Positions 8,822-18,035 of a stretch of DNA of 64,000 bases are shown here, piece by piece (within the stretch, counting starts at the first letter, position 1; each line of letters starts with the position of its first letter). Under the pieces are notes generated by a model. That model was not told where the DNA came from. It searched no databases and saw only the letters and a program-made list of their open reading frames with translations. Source of the stretch: Streptomyces humidus (GTDB lineage Bacteria; Actinomycetota; Actinomycetes; Streptomycetales; Streptomycetaceae); contig NZ_BMTL01000001.1 of NCBI RefSeq assembly GCF_014649655.1, forward strand, positions 186,001 through 250,000. The letters are read 5' to 3'. A program made the translations under genes and the position numbers.

Positions 8822-10641
8822 GCATCGCCGACGCCGTGGCCCACCTCTCCCCCGAGCGCTGGACGAAGGCCAACCGTCTGCTGGTCCGCAAGGCCCTGGC
8901 GGAGTTCGCCCACGAGCGGCTCGTCACGCCCGAGGAACTCCTCACGCCGGAGGAACTCCTCACGTCCGGGGAACCCGCCCCGTCCGGGGAGGCGGGCGCC
9001 CGGTACGTCGTCCGCAGCGACGACGGGCTGACGTCCTACCGCTTCACCGCCGTCCGCCGCGCCCTCGACCACTGGCAGGTCGACGCCGACTCGATCACCC
9101 GTACCCGCGGCGACGCCGAACTCCCCGTCGAGGCACTGGACTTCTTCACCGAGCTGAAGTCGTCCCTGGGCCTGAGCGACGACGTCCTGCCGGTCTATCT
9201 GGAGGAGATCTCCTCCACCGTCTCCGGCATCTGCTACAAGCTCGGCAAGCCGAAGACCACCTCGGCGGAGCTGGTACGCGGCGGGTTCCAGACCATCGAG
9301 ACCGGGATGACCGAGGGCCACCCCTGCTTCGTCGCCAACAACGGGCGGCTCGGCTTCGGCATCCACGAGTACCTGTCGTACGCGCCGGAGACGGCGAGCC
9401 CGGTCCGGCTGGTGTGGCTGGCCGCGCACCGCTCCCGCGCCGCGTTCACGGCCGGCGCCGGCATCGAGTACGAGTCCTTCGTGCGCGAGGAACTGGGCGC
9501 CGCGACCGTCGACCGGTTCGACGCGGTCCTGCGTGAGCGCGGCCTGGACCCGGCCGACTACCTCCTCATCCCCGTCCACCCCTGGCAGTGGTGGAACAAG
9601 CTCACCGTCACCTTCGCGGCCGAGATCGCCCGCGAGCACCTGGTGTGCCTGGGCGAGGGCGACGACGAGTACCTGGCGCAGCAGTCCATCCGCACCTTCT
9701 TCAACCGGACCCACCCCGAGAAGCACTACGTCAAGACGGCCCTGTCCGTGCTCAACATGGGCTTCATGCGCGGGCTTTCGGCCGCCTACATGGAGGCCAC
9801 CCCGGCCATCAACGACTGGCTGGCCCGGCTCGTCGACAACGACCCGGTGCTGAGGTCGACCGGCCTGACGATCATCCGCGAGCGGGCGGCCGTCGGCTAC
9901 CGGCACCTGGAGTACGAAGCCGCGACGGACCGCCGTTCGCCGTACCGCAAGATGCTCGCGGCGCTGTGGCGGGAGAGCCCGGTGCCGACGCTGCGGGAGG
10001 GCGAGTCCCTCGCCACCATGGCCTCGCTGATCCATGTGGACCACGAGGGACGGTCGGTGGCCGGCGCGCTGATCGAGCACTCGGGCCTGGCCCCGGCGGA
10101 CTGGCTGCGCGCCTACCTCCAGGCCTACTACACGCCCCTGCTGCACAGCTTCTACGCCTACGACCTGGTGTACATGCCGCACGGCGAGAACACGATCCTG
10201 GTGCTGAAGGACGGCGTCGTGCAGCGGGCGGTCTACAAGGACATCGCCGAGGAGATCGCCGTCATGGACCCGGACGCGGTGCTGCCGCCCGAGGTCCGGC
10301 GCATCCGCGTCGAAGTGCCCGAGGACACGAAGCTCCTGTCGATCTTCACGGACGTGTTCGACTGCTTCTTCCGCTTCCTCGCGGCCGGTCTCGCCGCCGA
10401 GGGCGTTCTGCGGGAGGACGACTTCTGGCGCACGGTCGCCGAGGTCACCCGCGCCTACCAGGAGGCGAACCCCGCACTGGCCGACCGGTTCCGCCGGTAC
10501 GACCTGTTCGCCCCCGAGTTCGCCCTGTCCTGCCTCAACCGCCTCCAACTGCGCGACAACCGGCAGATGGTGGACCTGGCCGACCCGTCGGGCGCCCTCC
10601 AGCTGGTCGGGACCCTGAGGAATCCCGTCGCGGGGTTCTGA
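8818..10641 (+). CDS. desD: Desferrioxamine synthetase (NIS synthetase, IucA/IucC family)
   Basis: The 607-aa protein is an NRPS-independent siderophore synthetase. ATP-binding and catalytic motifs are seen in FGIHEYLSYAPE, PVHPWQWWNK, KTALSVLNMGFMRGLSAAY and MPHGENTILVLKDG. It joins hydroxy-succinyl-cadaverine units by ATP-dependent amide formation and can cyclise them. An oddity is the N-terminal segment at about residues 37-60, which contains a duplicated TPEELL followed by two SGE-type repeats. It looks like a local tandem expansion outside the catalytic core. The last gene of the operon is followed by a strong hairpin. Confidence 0.95.
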   Translation: MSIADAVAHLSPERWTKANRLLVRKALAEFAHERLVTPEELLTPEELLTSGEPAPSGEAGARYVVRSDDGLTSYRFTAVRRALDHWQVDADSITRTRGDAELPVEALDFFTELKSSLGLSDDVLPVYLEEISSTVSGICYKLGKPKTTSAELVRGGFQTIETGMTEGHPCFVANNGRLGFGIHEYLSYAPETASPVRLVWLAAHRSRAAFTAGAGIEYESFVREELGAATVDRFDAVLRERGLDPADYLLIPVHPWQWWNKLTVTFAAEIAREHLVCLGEGDDEYLAQQSIRTFFNRTHPEKHYVKTALSVLNMGFMRGLSAAYMEATPAINDWLARLVDNDPVLRSTGLTIIRERAAVGYRHLEYEAATDRRSPYRKMLAALWRESPVPTLREGESLATMASLIHVDHEGRSVAGALIEHSGLAPADWLRAYLQAYYTPLLHSFYAYDLVYMPHGENTILVLKDGVVQRAVYKDIAEEIAVMDPDAVLPPEVRRIRVEVPEDTKLLSIFTDVFDCFFRFLAAGLAAEGVLREDDFWRTVAEVTRAYQEANPALADRFRRYDLFAPEFALSCLNRLQLRDNRQMVDLADPSGALQLVGTLRNPVAGF

Positions 10642-10647
10642 TCAGGC

Positions 10648-10686
10648 CGGCGGGCTCCCCGGGTACGGTCCCCGGGGAGCCCGCCG
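10648..10686. terminator. Terminator of desABCD
   Basis: A 16-bp perfect stem (10648-10663 with 10671-10686) with a 7-base loop starts 7 bases after the desD stop. It lacks a U-tract, which is usual in streptomycetes. Confidence 0.8.
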
Positions 10687-10743
10687 CCGTGCGCCCGGCC
10701 GGACCGCCGTGTGCCCGGCCGTGAGCGGTGGAACAATCCCCGC

Positions 10744-11625
10744 ATGGCGGAAATCCTGCAGCGGGACGGCACGTGGATCTTCGACGGCGACGCACTGCGG
10801 TTGACCCCGGGCCGGGACAGGAACGTCGGGCTGCTGCGCCGGGAGCTGGGTGAACTCGTCGTCCCGCTGAGGGCGTTGGCCGGGGTGTCGTTCGAACAGG
10901 GCAAGAAGGCCGGGCGGCTCAGACTACGGCTGCGGGACGGGGCGGATCCGCTGCTCCAGGCGACCGGCGGCCGGCTGGCCGAGCCGCACGATCCGTACCA
11001 GCTGCTCGTCGAGTCCGACCGGTACGGCGTCGCCGAGTACTTCGTGGACGAGGTGCGCCGCGCACTGCTGCTGGACGAGGTCCCGGCCGACCCGGTGGAC
11101 GCCTATCTGCTCCCCGGCCCCTCCGTGCCCCTGTCCGTCTCCGCCGGGGACGGCACGGCGAGCTTCGACGGCGAGACCGTACGGCTGGAGTGGAACTGGA
11201 AGACGGAGGAGGCCAAGGCCGCCGGCGGACCCCGCACGCTGTCGGTCGCGGACCTCGAGGGCGTGGAGTGGCAGCCCGCGGTGGGGCTGGAGAACGGCGC
11301 GCTGCGGCTGCGGCCGCGGCACACGCCCGCCACGACCCCGCCGAAGTACGACCCGAACGCCGTGGAGCTGTGGGGCTTCAGGAAGGACCCTCTGATGGCT
11401 CTGGTCGCGGCGGCCGTGCAAGCACGGCTCCCGCATCCGGCCACGGCCGCGAGCGCCGCGACCGCCGCGGGCACCGCACGGCCGCAGTTGCCGGGTCCTG
11501 CCGCCGAGGGCGACCACGACGCGCTGCTGCGCCGGCTGCGCGAGCTGGGCGAACTGCACCGCGACGGCGTCCTGACGGACGACGAGTTCGCCCTGGCCAA
11601 ACAGGCGCTCCTCAAGCGCCTGTAG
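10744..11625 (+). CDS. DUF4429 protein with C-terminal SHOCT domain
   Basis: The 293-aa protein begins MAEILQRDGTWIFDGDALRL, and a similar FDGETVRLEWNWK stretch recurs in its second half, as expected for the two DUF4429 beta modules. After an alanine-rich linker it ends in a short helical domain (LRELGELHRDGVLTDDEFALAKQALL) diagnostic of SHOCT. The family is common in streptomycetes, probably an oligomerising or membrane-proximal protein, with no established function. The ATG at 10744 is chosen over an upstream in-frame start because the conserved region begins there. It is convergent with the next gene. Confidence 0.82.
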   Translation: MAEILQRDGTWIFDGDALRLTPGRDRNVGLLRRELGELVVPLRALAGVSFEQGKKAGRLRLRLRDGADPLLQATGGRLAEPHDPYQLLVESDRYGVAEYFVDEVRRALLLDEVPADPVDAYLLPGPSVPLSVSAGDGTASFDGETVRLEWNWKTEEAKAAGGPRTLSVADLEGVEWQPAVGLENGALRLRPRHTPATTPPKYDPNAVELWGFRKDPLMALVAAAVQARLPHPATAASAATAAGTARPQLPGPAAEGDHDALLRRLRELGELHRDGVLTDDEFALAKQALLKRL

Positions 11626-11660
11626 CGCGGGCGAGGAGCGCCGGCCGGCCGGCGCCGGGT

Positions 11661-11686
11661 GGCGCGCCCCGCCTTCCGGGCGCGCC
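11661..11686. terminator. Hairpin between convergent genes
   Basis: A 9-bp perfect GC stem (11661-11669 with 11678-11686) could end both converging transcripts. Three 8-bp CGGCTGCG repeats follow at 11691-11714, right before the stop of the opposite gene. Confidence 0.55.
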
Positions 11687-11717
11687 GACGCGGCTGCGCG
11701 GCTGCGCGGCTGCGCGG

Positions 11718-13295
11718 CTACTTTGCCTTGCGGGCCACCGTGAAGTGGTCGATCCGGTCGCCCGTCTCCGCGATGCCCTGGACCTTCAGGGTCGTGTAAT
11801 GGCCCTGGGGCGCGGGGGTGACGTCCACGCGGAGAAACGAGTAGTTGAGGTAGCGGACGCGCGACCAGGTGACGGTCTCGTTCTTCCTGCCGTCCTTGAG
11901 GTTGACGAAGGAGGCCACGGAGTCGACCTCGTGCTCGTGCCCCTCGTAGGAGTCCGGGGCGGAGAACGCGTACAGGCTGCGGCCGGCCGCGCCCGCCGTC
12001 ACGTAGACGACGCCCTCGGTCTCGGGGTAGGCCGTGCCGCCGATCGGGAGCTTCTTGACGACCTTGTCGCCCTTGATGACGTCGGTGCGCTCGTACTGGT
12101 GGTTGTGGCCGTTGATGACCAGGTCCACCTGGTACTTGTCGAACAGCGGCACCCACTCCTGGCGCACGCCCCCCTCCGAGGCGTGCGCGGTGGACGTGCA
12201 GTACGCGCAGTGGTGGAAGAACACGACGACGAAGTCGATGTCCTTCGCGGCGCGGAACTTCCTCAGCTGCGCCTCGAACCACGTGGTCTGGGTGCCGCCG
12301 GAGATGCCGAGGTTGGCCGGGATCTCGAAGGAGACGTCGTTGGGGTCCAGCGAGATGACCGCCGTGTTGCCGTGGACGAAGGAGTAGACGCCCGGCAGGT
12401 TCTTCCTGTCCGGCCCGTTGTCCGGGAGGCTCCAGCGGGCCTCCTCGCCGCCGTAGCCGTTGGGCGAGTACCAGGCCTCCATGTCGTGGTTGCCGTACGA
12501 CACCATCCACGGCACCGACTTGGACACGGACTCGGTCTGGGCGAGGAACTGGTCCCAGGTGCGCGAGTCGAAGACGGTGTCGGAGGTCTTGCCCTGTCCG
12601 GCCGGGTCGCCGTAGGCGATGTCGCCGGCGTGCAGGTGGAAGGCCGGGTTCTGGCCGAGGATCAGGCTGTCGTTGGCCAGCGCGTGGTAGCTGACACCCT
12701 GGTCGCCGAAGGCCGTGAAGGTGAACGGCTCCTTGTGGGCAGGAGCGGTGGTGAAGGTGCCCAGCGTGCCCAGCAGGTGCGGTGCGGCCGGGTCGAAGCC
12801 CGCGTGGCCGACGCCGTAGTAGTAGGTCCTGCCGGGCTTGAGGCAGGTGAGCCTGGCGTGCAGGTAGTACTGGGTGTGGTCCCCGCTGGCGCCTACGCCG
12901 GCCGGGGTGTACAGGGTGCGCACCTCGGCCTCGATCTTGCGGGAGAGGTCCCAGGGGTGGGCGCCGATGCGGATGAAGGGCTTCTTGACCGCGACCGGGA
13001 CCTGCCAGGAGACGGTCATCTCGGTGCGCGGGTCGTTGCCGTAGGCGAGGTGGCGGCCGAACGGGGCGACGAGCGCGCCGTCGACGGTCTCGGTGTGCGA
13101 GAGGGGCCGGGTCGGCACGGCGGCCTGGGCGGTGGCGCCGGTCACGAACGCGCCACCGGTAACGGCGCCCAGCGTGACCGCGCCGCCTCTGATCATCGTG
13201 CGCCGGGAGAACCTGGCGCGCAGGTACTCGTGCTGCTCGGCCATGCTCATGCGGTCGGCGAGCTGCTCGGGTACGCCCATGCGAGGAGTGTCCAT
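11718..13295 (-). CDS. Tat-exported purple-acid-phosphatase-like metallophosphoesterase
   Basis: The 525-aa protein has a twin-arginine signal (SRRTMIRGGAVTLG, about residues 30-45) and a fibronectin-like N-terminal domain (VSWQVPV). A calcineurin-type phosphoesterase domain follows with metal ligands in FGDQG, HAGDIAYGD, YGNHDME, FFHHCAY and NGHNHQYER. It is therefore an extracellular phosphatase that would release phosphate from organic esters. No PHO box could be identified with confidence in the 171-bp upstream gap. The neighbour upstream is divergent. Confidence 0.88.
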   Translation of the reverse strand: MDTPRMGVPEQLADRMSMAEQHEYLRARFSRRTMIRGGAVTLGAVTGGAFVTGATAQAAVPTRPLSHTETVDGALVAPFGRHLAYGNDPRTEMTVSWQVPVAVKKPFIRIGAHPWDLSRKIEAEVRTLYTPAGVGASGDHTQYYLHARLTCLKPGRTYYYGVGHAGFDPAAPHLLGTLGTFTTAPAHKEPFTFTAFGDQGVSYHALANDSLILGQNPAFHLHAGDIAYGDPAGQGKTSDTVFDSRTWDQFLAQTESVSKSVPWMVSYGNHDMEAWYSPNGYGGEEARWSLPDNGPDRKNLPGVYSFVHGNTAVISLDPNDVSFEIPANLGISGGTQTTWFEAQLRKFRAAKDIDFVVVFFHHCAYCTSTAHASEGGVRQEWVPLFDKYQVDLVINGHNHQYERTDVIKGDKVVKKLPIGGTAYPETEGVVYVTAGAAGRSLYAFSAPDSYEGHEHEVDSVASFVNLKDGRKNETVTWSRVRYLNYSFLRVDVTPAPQGHYTTLKVQGIAETGDRIDHFTVARKAK

Positions 13296-13466
13296 GACGT
13301 CTGAAACTCGTCGCCCCGGGCGACGGGGCGCAAGACGCCGAATGGACGCTTCGCGAACAACGGCTCATCACACATTCAATGTTCTGCCAAGGCTTCTTAA
13401 CATCGGCCTGCCCGAAATCGGGCACGTTTCTTGCGAAACCGGCTCGCGTACTCCAGGATCTACCGG

Positions 13467-13724
13467 GTGCACGACGAACTCGTTGATCACCTGACGCGCT
13501 CCACGCCCCTCCAGCGGGGCGAGGCGCTGCGGGTGATCCAGGACGTGCTCGCCTACTTCGACGAGACGACCGAGGACTTCGTCCGTCGCCGCCACCGCGA
13601 GCTCCAGGCCCAGGGCCTGGTGAACGCGGAGATCTTCCAACGGATCGAGGCGGACCTGAAATACCGTGCGGTGGCGCCGCCCGAGCTCACGCTCAGGCAA
13701 CTGCGACGCATCGTCTACGGCTGA
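13467..13724 (+). CDS. Small conserved actinobacterial protein of unknown function
   Basis: The 85-aa helical, charged protein begins VHDELVDHLTRSTPL and ends LRQLRRIVYG. No function is recognised. The GTG at 13467 is preferred over a TTG at 13431 because AGGA lies 8 bases upstream. It sits 24 bp before glmS on the same strand and is probably cotranscribed, but nothing in the sequence shows a role in amino-sugar metabolism. Confidence 0.65.
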   Translation: MHDELVDHLTRSTPLQRGEALRVIQDVLAYFDETTEDFVRRRHRELQAQGLVNAEIFQRIEADLKYRAVAPPELTLRQLRRIVYG

Positions 13725-13748
13725 ACCGAGGCTTGGGGATACGTTTAC

Positions 13749-15566
13749 ATGTGCGGAATCGTCGGATACATCGGAAAGCGTGACGTCGCGCCCCTGCTCC
13801 TGGAGGGCCTGCAGCGCCTGGAGTACCGCGGGTACGACTCCGCGGGCCTGGTCGTCACCTCCCCGAAGTCGCCCGGCCTGAAGATGGTCAAGGCCAAGGG
13901 CCGGGTGCGCGACCTGGAGGCCAAGGTCCCGGCGCGCTTCAAGGGCACGACCGGCATCGCCCACACCCGCTGGGCCACCCACGGCGCCCCCTCCGACGTG
14001 AACGCCCACCCGCACATGTCGGCCGACCTCAAGGTCGCCGTCGTCCACAACGGCATCATCGACAACGCCTCCGACCTGCGCAGGAAGCTCGAAGCCGACG
14101 GCGTCGAGTTCCTCTCCGAGACGGACACCGAGGTGCTCGTGCACCTCGTCGCCCGCGCCCAGGCCGAGAAGCTCGAGGACAAGGTCCGCGAGGCGCTGCG
14201 CGTCGTCGAGGGCACCTACGGCATCGCCGTGATGCACGCCGACTTCAACGACCGGATCGTCGTGGCCCGCAACGGCTCCCCGGTCGTCCTCGGCATCGGC
14301 GAGAAGGAGATGTTCGTCGCCTCGGACATCGCCGCGCTGGTCGCCCACACCCGCCAGATCGTCACCCTCGACGACGGCGAGATGGCCACCCTCAAGGCCG
14401 ACGACTTCCGCACCTACACCACCGAGGGCACCCGCACCACGGCCGAGCCGACCACGGTGGAGTGGGAGGCCGCCTCCTACGACATGGGCGGCCACGACAC
14501 CTACATGCACAAGGAGATCCACGAGCAGGCCGACGCCGTGGACCGCGTGCTGCGCGGCCGCATCGACGACCGCTTCTCCACCGTGCACCTCGGCGGTCTC
14601 AACCTGGACGCCCGCGAGGCGCGCCAGATCCGCCGTGTGAAGATCCTCGGCTGCGGCACCTCGTACCACGCGGGCATGATCGGCGCCCAGATGATCGAGG
14701 AGCTGGCCCGCATCCCCGCCGACGCCGAGCCGGCGTCCGAGTTCCGCTACCGCAACGCGGTCGTGGACCCCGACACGCTGTACATCGCCGTCTCGCAGTC
14801 CGGTGAGACGTACGACGTGCTGGCGGCCGTCCAGGAGCTGAAGCGCAAGGGCGCGCGGGTGCTGGGCGTGGTCAACGTGGTCGGCTCGGCGATCGCCCGC
14901 GAGGCGGACGGCGGCGTCTACGTGCACGCCGGCCCCGAGGTCTGCGTCGTCTCGACCAAGTGCTTCACCAACACGACGGTGGCCTTCGCGCTGCTCGCCC
15001 TGCACCTGGGCCGCACCCGCGACCTCTCGGTGCGCGACGGCAAGCGGATCATCGAGGGCCTGCGCAGGCTGCCCGCGCAGATCGCCGAGATCATGGGGCA
15101 GGAGGCGGAGATCGAGAAGCTGGCCGAGGAGCTCGCCGAGGCCCGCTCGATGCTCTTCATCGGCCGCGTCCGGGGCTACCCGGTCGCCCGTGAGGCCTCG
15201 CTGAAGCTCAAGGAGGTCTCGTACATCCACGCCGAGGCCTACCCGGCCTCCGAGCTCAAGCACGGCCCGCTGGCCCTCATCGAGCCGGCGCTCCCGACGG
15301 TCGCGATCGTCCCCGACGACGACCTGCTGGAGAAGAACCGGGCGGCCCTGGAGGAGATCAAGGCCCGCAGCGGAAAGATCGTCGCGGTCGCCCACCGGGA
15401 GCAGGAGAAGGCCGACCGGACGATCGTCGTCCCCAAGAACGAGGACGAGCTCGACCCGATCCTCATGGGCATCCCGCTCCAGCTCCTCGCCTACTACACG
15501 GCGAAGGCGCTGGGCCGTGACATCGACAAGCCGCGCAACCTGGCGAAGTCGGTGACCGTCGAGTAG
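13749..15566 (+). CDS. glmS: Glutamine-fructose-6-phosphate aminotransferase (isomerising)
   Basis: The 605-aa protein makes glucosamine-6-phosphate, the first step to UDP-GlcNAc. The N-terminal class II glutaminase domain begins with catalytic cysteine in MCGIVGYIG and has the RWATHG motif. Two SIS isomerase domains follow (GCGTSYHAG and SQSGETYD in the first, ASLKLKEVSYIHAEA in the second), and the C-terminus ends in the usual DKPRNLAKSVTVE. Length and motifs are complete. No glmS ribozyme is seen in the short leader. A strong hairpin follows the stop. Confidence 0.96.
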   Translation: MCGIVGYIGKRDVAPLLLEGLQRLEYRGYDSAGLVVTSPKSPGLKMVKAKGRVRDLEAKVPARFKGTTGIAHTRWATHGAPSDVNAHPHMSADLKVAVVHNGIIDNASDLRRKLEADGVEFLSETDTEVLVHLVARAQAEKLEDKVREALRVVEGTYGIAVMHADFNDRIVVARNGSPVVLGIGEKEMFVASDIAALVAHTRQIVTLDDGEMATLKADDFRTYTTEGTRTTAEPTTVEWEAASYDMGGHDTYMHKEIHEQADAVDRVLRGRIDDRFSTVHLGGLNLDAREARQIRRVKILGCGTSYHAGMIGAQMIEELARIPADAEPASEFRYRNAVVDPDTLYIAVSQSGETYDVLAAVQELKRKGARVLGVVNVVGSAIAREADGGVYVHAGPEVCVVSTKCFTNTTVAFALLALHLGRTRDLSVRDGKRIIEGLRRLPAQIAEIMGQEAEIEKLAEELAEARSMLFIGRVRGYPVAREASLKLKEVSYIHAEAYPASELKHGPLALIEPALPTVAIVPDDDLLEKNRAALEEIKARSGKIVAVAHREQEKADRTIVVPKNEDELDPILMGIPLQLLAYYTAKALGRDIDKPRNLAKSVTVE

Positions 15567-15631
15567 TCGCCCGCGAAGGCTCGGGGCACCGCGCCGGCGA
15601 ACCTCACCGGCCCTCGGCGGCCGGCGAAGAG

Positions 15632-15667
15632 AGCGGGCCCCCCGTGACGCCACGGGGGGCCCGCTCC
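15632..15667. terminator. Terminator between glmS and the converging permease gene
   Basis: A 16-bp perfect GC stem with a 4-base loop (15632-15647 with 15652-15667) stands between two converging genes and may serve both. Confidence 0.8.
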
Positions 15668-15708
15668 GTTCGCCGGGGACGCCCGACTCCCCGGCGCCGG
15701 CTGCCGGT

Positions 15709-16275
15709 TCAGCCCGCGGCCGTCACACCGGGACGGGCAGCACGTCGGGGGAGCGCCGTGGGCCAGTGCGCCAGGGCCGCCGTCGCCGCGTACCAGGCGA
15801 CCGCGCCCGCCGCGACGGCGAACCAGCCGCCCGCCTTGGCGGGTCCGTCGCTGCCGGCGAACCGGGCGACGGCCGTCAGCACCAGGGCCACGCAGAACAA
15901 CCCGTAGGCAGCCTGGCCCAGTTGGTCGCCGCCGGCCAGGGTCAGGGACAGTGCCACGAGGGCGAACAGGAGCAGGAAGAGTCCTGCGGCGTTGTCGGAG
16001 ACCTGGGCGCCGGCGGACACCGCCCAGGTGAACCAGAAGGCGCCCAGGACGGTGTAGGCGGTGCCGGTGGCCGCGTCCCGGTCCCGGAGGGCGAACAGGC
16101 CGGCGACGAACAGCGCGACGCCGCCCACGTAGCGGGCGACGGACACGGCGTCCCCGGCCGTCACGCCGTCGATGAGGTCGGTGTACCCCAGCCCGAAGGC
16201 CAACAGGGTGACGCCGAGGGCGAGTCGGCCGGCGATCGTGGTGGTGCCGCTTCCCGCAGAGACGTCGTTGTCCAC
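15709..16275 (-). CDS. GPR1/FUN34/YaaH (SatP-type) membrane protein
   Basis: The 188-aa protein has six hydrophobic segments in the pattern of the acetate uptake transporter family (LALGVTLLAFGLGYTDL at the N-terminus, AYTVLGAFWFTWAV, LFLLLFALVALSLTLAGG and LTAVARFAGSDG). The N-terminal NPA-like motif of classical SatP is poorly kept, so acetate/succinate transport is only inferred from the family. The start is GTG at 16275 with AAGGGAG upstream. Confidence 0.72.
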   Translation of the reverse strand: MDNDVSAGSGTTTIAGRLALGVTLLAFGLGYTDLIDGVTAGDAVSVARYVGGVALFVAGLFALRDRDAATGTAYTVLGAFWFTWAVSAGAQVSDNAAGLFLLLFALVALSLTLAGGDQLGQAAYGLFCVALVLTAVARFAGSDGPAKAGGWFAVAAGAVAWYAATAALAHWPTALPRRAARPGVTAAG

Positions 16276-16422
16276 GGTGGGCTCCCTTCATGCATGTGCA
16301 GTTGTGTGAGCGATATATGCCCTTCACAAAGGCACAAACACCTCTACGCGCCGGTAGTTTCGTGTCACGCGCACAGGGGGGCCGAAGCGCCCGGATCTCA
16401 ACCCACCAGGGGAGACGGGGAG

Positions 16423-16950
16423 TTACGGGATGACGATGACGGGCCGCTTGGCGCGCTTGGCGAGCCGCCCCGCGACGGAGCCGAAGAGCCGGCCGACGAG
16501 GCCGTGCGTGGACCCGACGACGATCGCGTCGGCCTCGTACTCCCGCCCGACCTCCTCGAGTTCGTGGCAGATGTCGCCGCCGCGCTCGACGAGGATCCAG
16601 GGCACCTCGGCGAGGTAGTCCGCACACGCCAGCTCCAGACCGAGCACCTCGGTGCGATGGTCGGGCACGTCGACGAAGACGGGCGGCTCGCAGCCCGCCC
16701 ACACCGTGGTGGGCAGCCGGTTGGCGACATGGACGATGATCAGGCCCGACCCGGAGCGATGGGCCATGCCGATCGCGTATGCGAGAGCTCGCTCGCTGGA
16801 CGTGGAGCCGTCGAAACCGACGACCACCCCGTGCTTGAAGGCGGGGTCGCAGGAACGACGCGCTTCTTCGGCCGCCAGGGGCTCGGCCGCCGTGTGATCG
16901 GCGACGGGCCGCTTGCGGTCCGCGGGTTCGAAGAATTCGTGACCGGCCAT
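16423..16950 (-). CDS. Universal stress protein (UspA family)
   Basis: The 175-aa single-domain protein has the opening VVVGFDGSTSSERALAYA of the Usp fold and a C-terminal nucleotide-loop region (VGSTHGLVGRLFGSVAGRL). The spacing of the G-x2-G-x9-GS motif is imperfect, so ATP binding is uncertain. The ATG at 16950 is preferred; an in-frame extension to 17106 would encode a proline/glycine-rich leader crossing the upstream palindrome. No partner gene is in the same operon. Confidence 0.85.
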   Translation of the reverse strand: MAGHEFFEPADRKRPVADHTAAEPLAAEEARRSCDPAFKHGVVVGFDGSTSSERALAYAIGMAHRSGSGLIIVHVANRLPTTVWAGCEPPVFVDVPDHRTEVLGLELACADYLAEVPWILVERGGDICHELEEVGREYEADAIVVGSTHGLVGRLFGSVAGRLAKRAKRPVIVIP

Positions 16951-17032
16951 GGCTGTCTCGGCGTATCGATCCTTGTACGTAGGGGACGGCGGTGAGCGGC
17001 GGAGGTGTCCGGGAATCGTCTTCCCGGCCCCA

Positions 17033-17046
17033 TACCCCCAAGGGTA
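17033..17046. promoter_or_regulatory. Perfect palindrome upstream of the usp gene
   Basis: TACCCCCAAGGGTA consists of TACCC and GGGTA around 4 bases. The form resembles operators of CsoR-type repressors, but the regulator is not known. It lies 83 bp upstream of the usp start. The remainder of 16951-17328 shows no gene. Confidence 0.35.
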
Positions 17047-17328
17047 CGGCCGCACGCCTCCTGGGCCCAGAGCCCGCACGCCCCCGGTGGGGGTTCCAGG
17101 GAGCATGCACGAGCGGACGCCCGTAACGCAATGGTTGCTGCCCCGTACAGGCGGTTTGCACAGGGTTCACCGAGCCGGAACCTCTCCCGGCAGTGACCGA
17201 CCGCTCGAACAGGCGTTGAACCCCGTGCACCGCCGCCCCGCCCGCCGCCTCACCACCCCGCTGTCGCCCGCCCCACCCAGCCCGCCGCCACTCGCCGCAC
17301 CTCCGACGCCCAGGAAGGAGCCCGCCCG

Positions 17329-17658
17329 GTGCGCCCGCCCCGCCCCGCCCCCGAGCCCCGCCCCGGCGACGACCGGACGGCCGACCTGATCCGCTGGGCG
17401 GCCTTCGCCTGCGTCCTGGTCCCGGTGGTCCTCCTCTGGTACGGCGCCTCGCTCGCCGGGGCCGCCGGCACCGCCCTCGGCCTCGCCGCCGTCACGGCCG
17501 TCTGCCGGGTGCTGCTGCGCCGGTCCGAGCGGTGCGCGGCCCGGCTGCTCACCGACGAGCCCGCGCCCGGGGCGCACGACCGGGAGCGCCGTCGGCGCAC
17601 CGGAACGGGGTCCCATCGGCGCGGTCGTCACCCCGGAGGAAACTCACCGGTCGGTTGA
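17329..17658 (+). CDS. Small membrane protein, unknown function
   Basis: The 109-aa protein has two adjacent hydrophobic segments (LIRWAAFACVLVPVVLLWY and AAGTALGLAAVTAVCRVLL) between a proline-rich N-terminus and an arginine-rich tail, so it probably sits in the membrane as a hairpin with cytoplasmic ends. The GTG start has an excellent AGGAAGGAG 8 bases upstream. It lies directly upstream of adpA. Function is unrecognised. Confidence 0.65.
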   Translation: MRPPRPAPEPRPGDDRTADLIRWAAFACVLVPVVLLWYGASLAGAAGTALGLAAVTAVCRVLLRRSERCAARLLTDEPAPGAHDRERRRRTGTGSHRRGRHPGGNSPVG

Positions 17659-18035
17659 CCGGTTTTCACGCACGGACCCGCTTGTTTTCAGCCAACTTCC
17701 GGTAAGTGTGCATCTCTTGCCGTAACCACCCCCCACCCCCCGTTCCACCTGCACGGAAAGGACCTTCGGGGGCCTGTGCACCCTACGGGGATTGGCCACC
17801 GCACCGAGGCGCACTTCCCTGCACGGCCCACGAGTGCAACGCTTCGTGATCGAATGCTTCACGCCAAGTTGCCATGTCGACAATCTGCCGGGTGGCGAAC
17901 TGGCCACGCCGGCATCATGCGACACAGTAGATTCGATCTTGACTGTCTACGGCGGGGGACACGTGCAGGACCAAGGGGAAACGTGCAGGAGCGACACAAC
18001 CGAGGAGCCGCGACCACCGAGGGGGGCTTAGCAGG
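17659..18035 (+). promoter_or_regulatory. Long adpA upstream region
   Basis: This 377-bp stretch has no convincing gene and is more AT-rich than its surroundings. Family knowledge: adpA genes have long leaders with binding sites for AdpA itself and for gamma-butyrolactone receptors. I could not identify exact sites with confidence. A purine-rich GGGGGG before the ATG probably serves as ribosome binding site. Confidence 0.5.

Noticed and set aside
11691..11714. 8-bp tandem repeats as a regulatory element
   Set aside because: Only three short GC-rich units in an intergenic end; most likely slippage with no function.
11190..13304. Long plus-strand frame opposite the metallophosphoesterase
   Set aside because: The minus strand encodes a Tat signal and all metal-binding motifs; the plus frame has no recognisable domain.
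13368..15653. Long minus-strand frame opposite glmS
   Set aside because: Antisense shadow of a gene with complete glutaminase and isomerase motifs.
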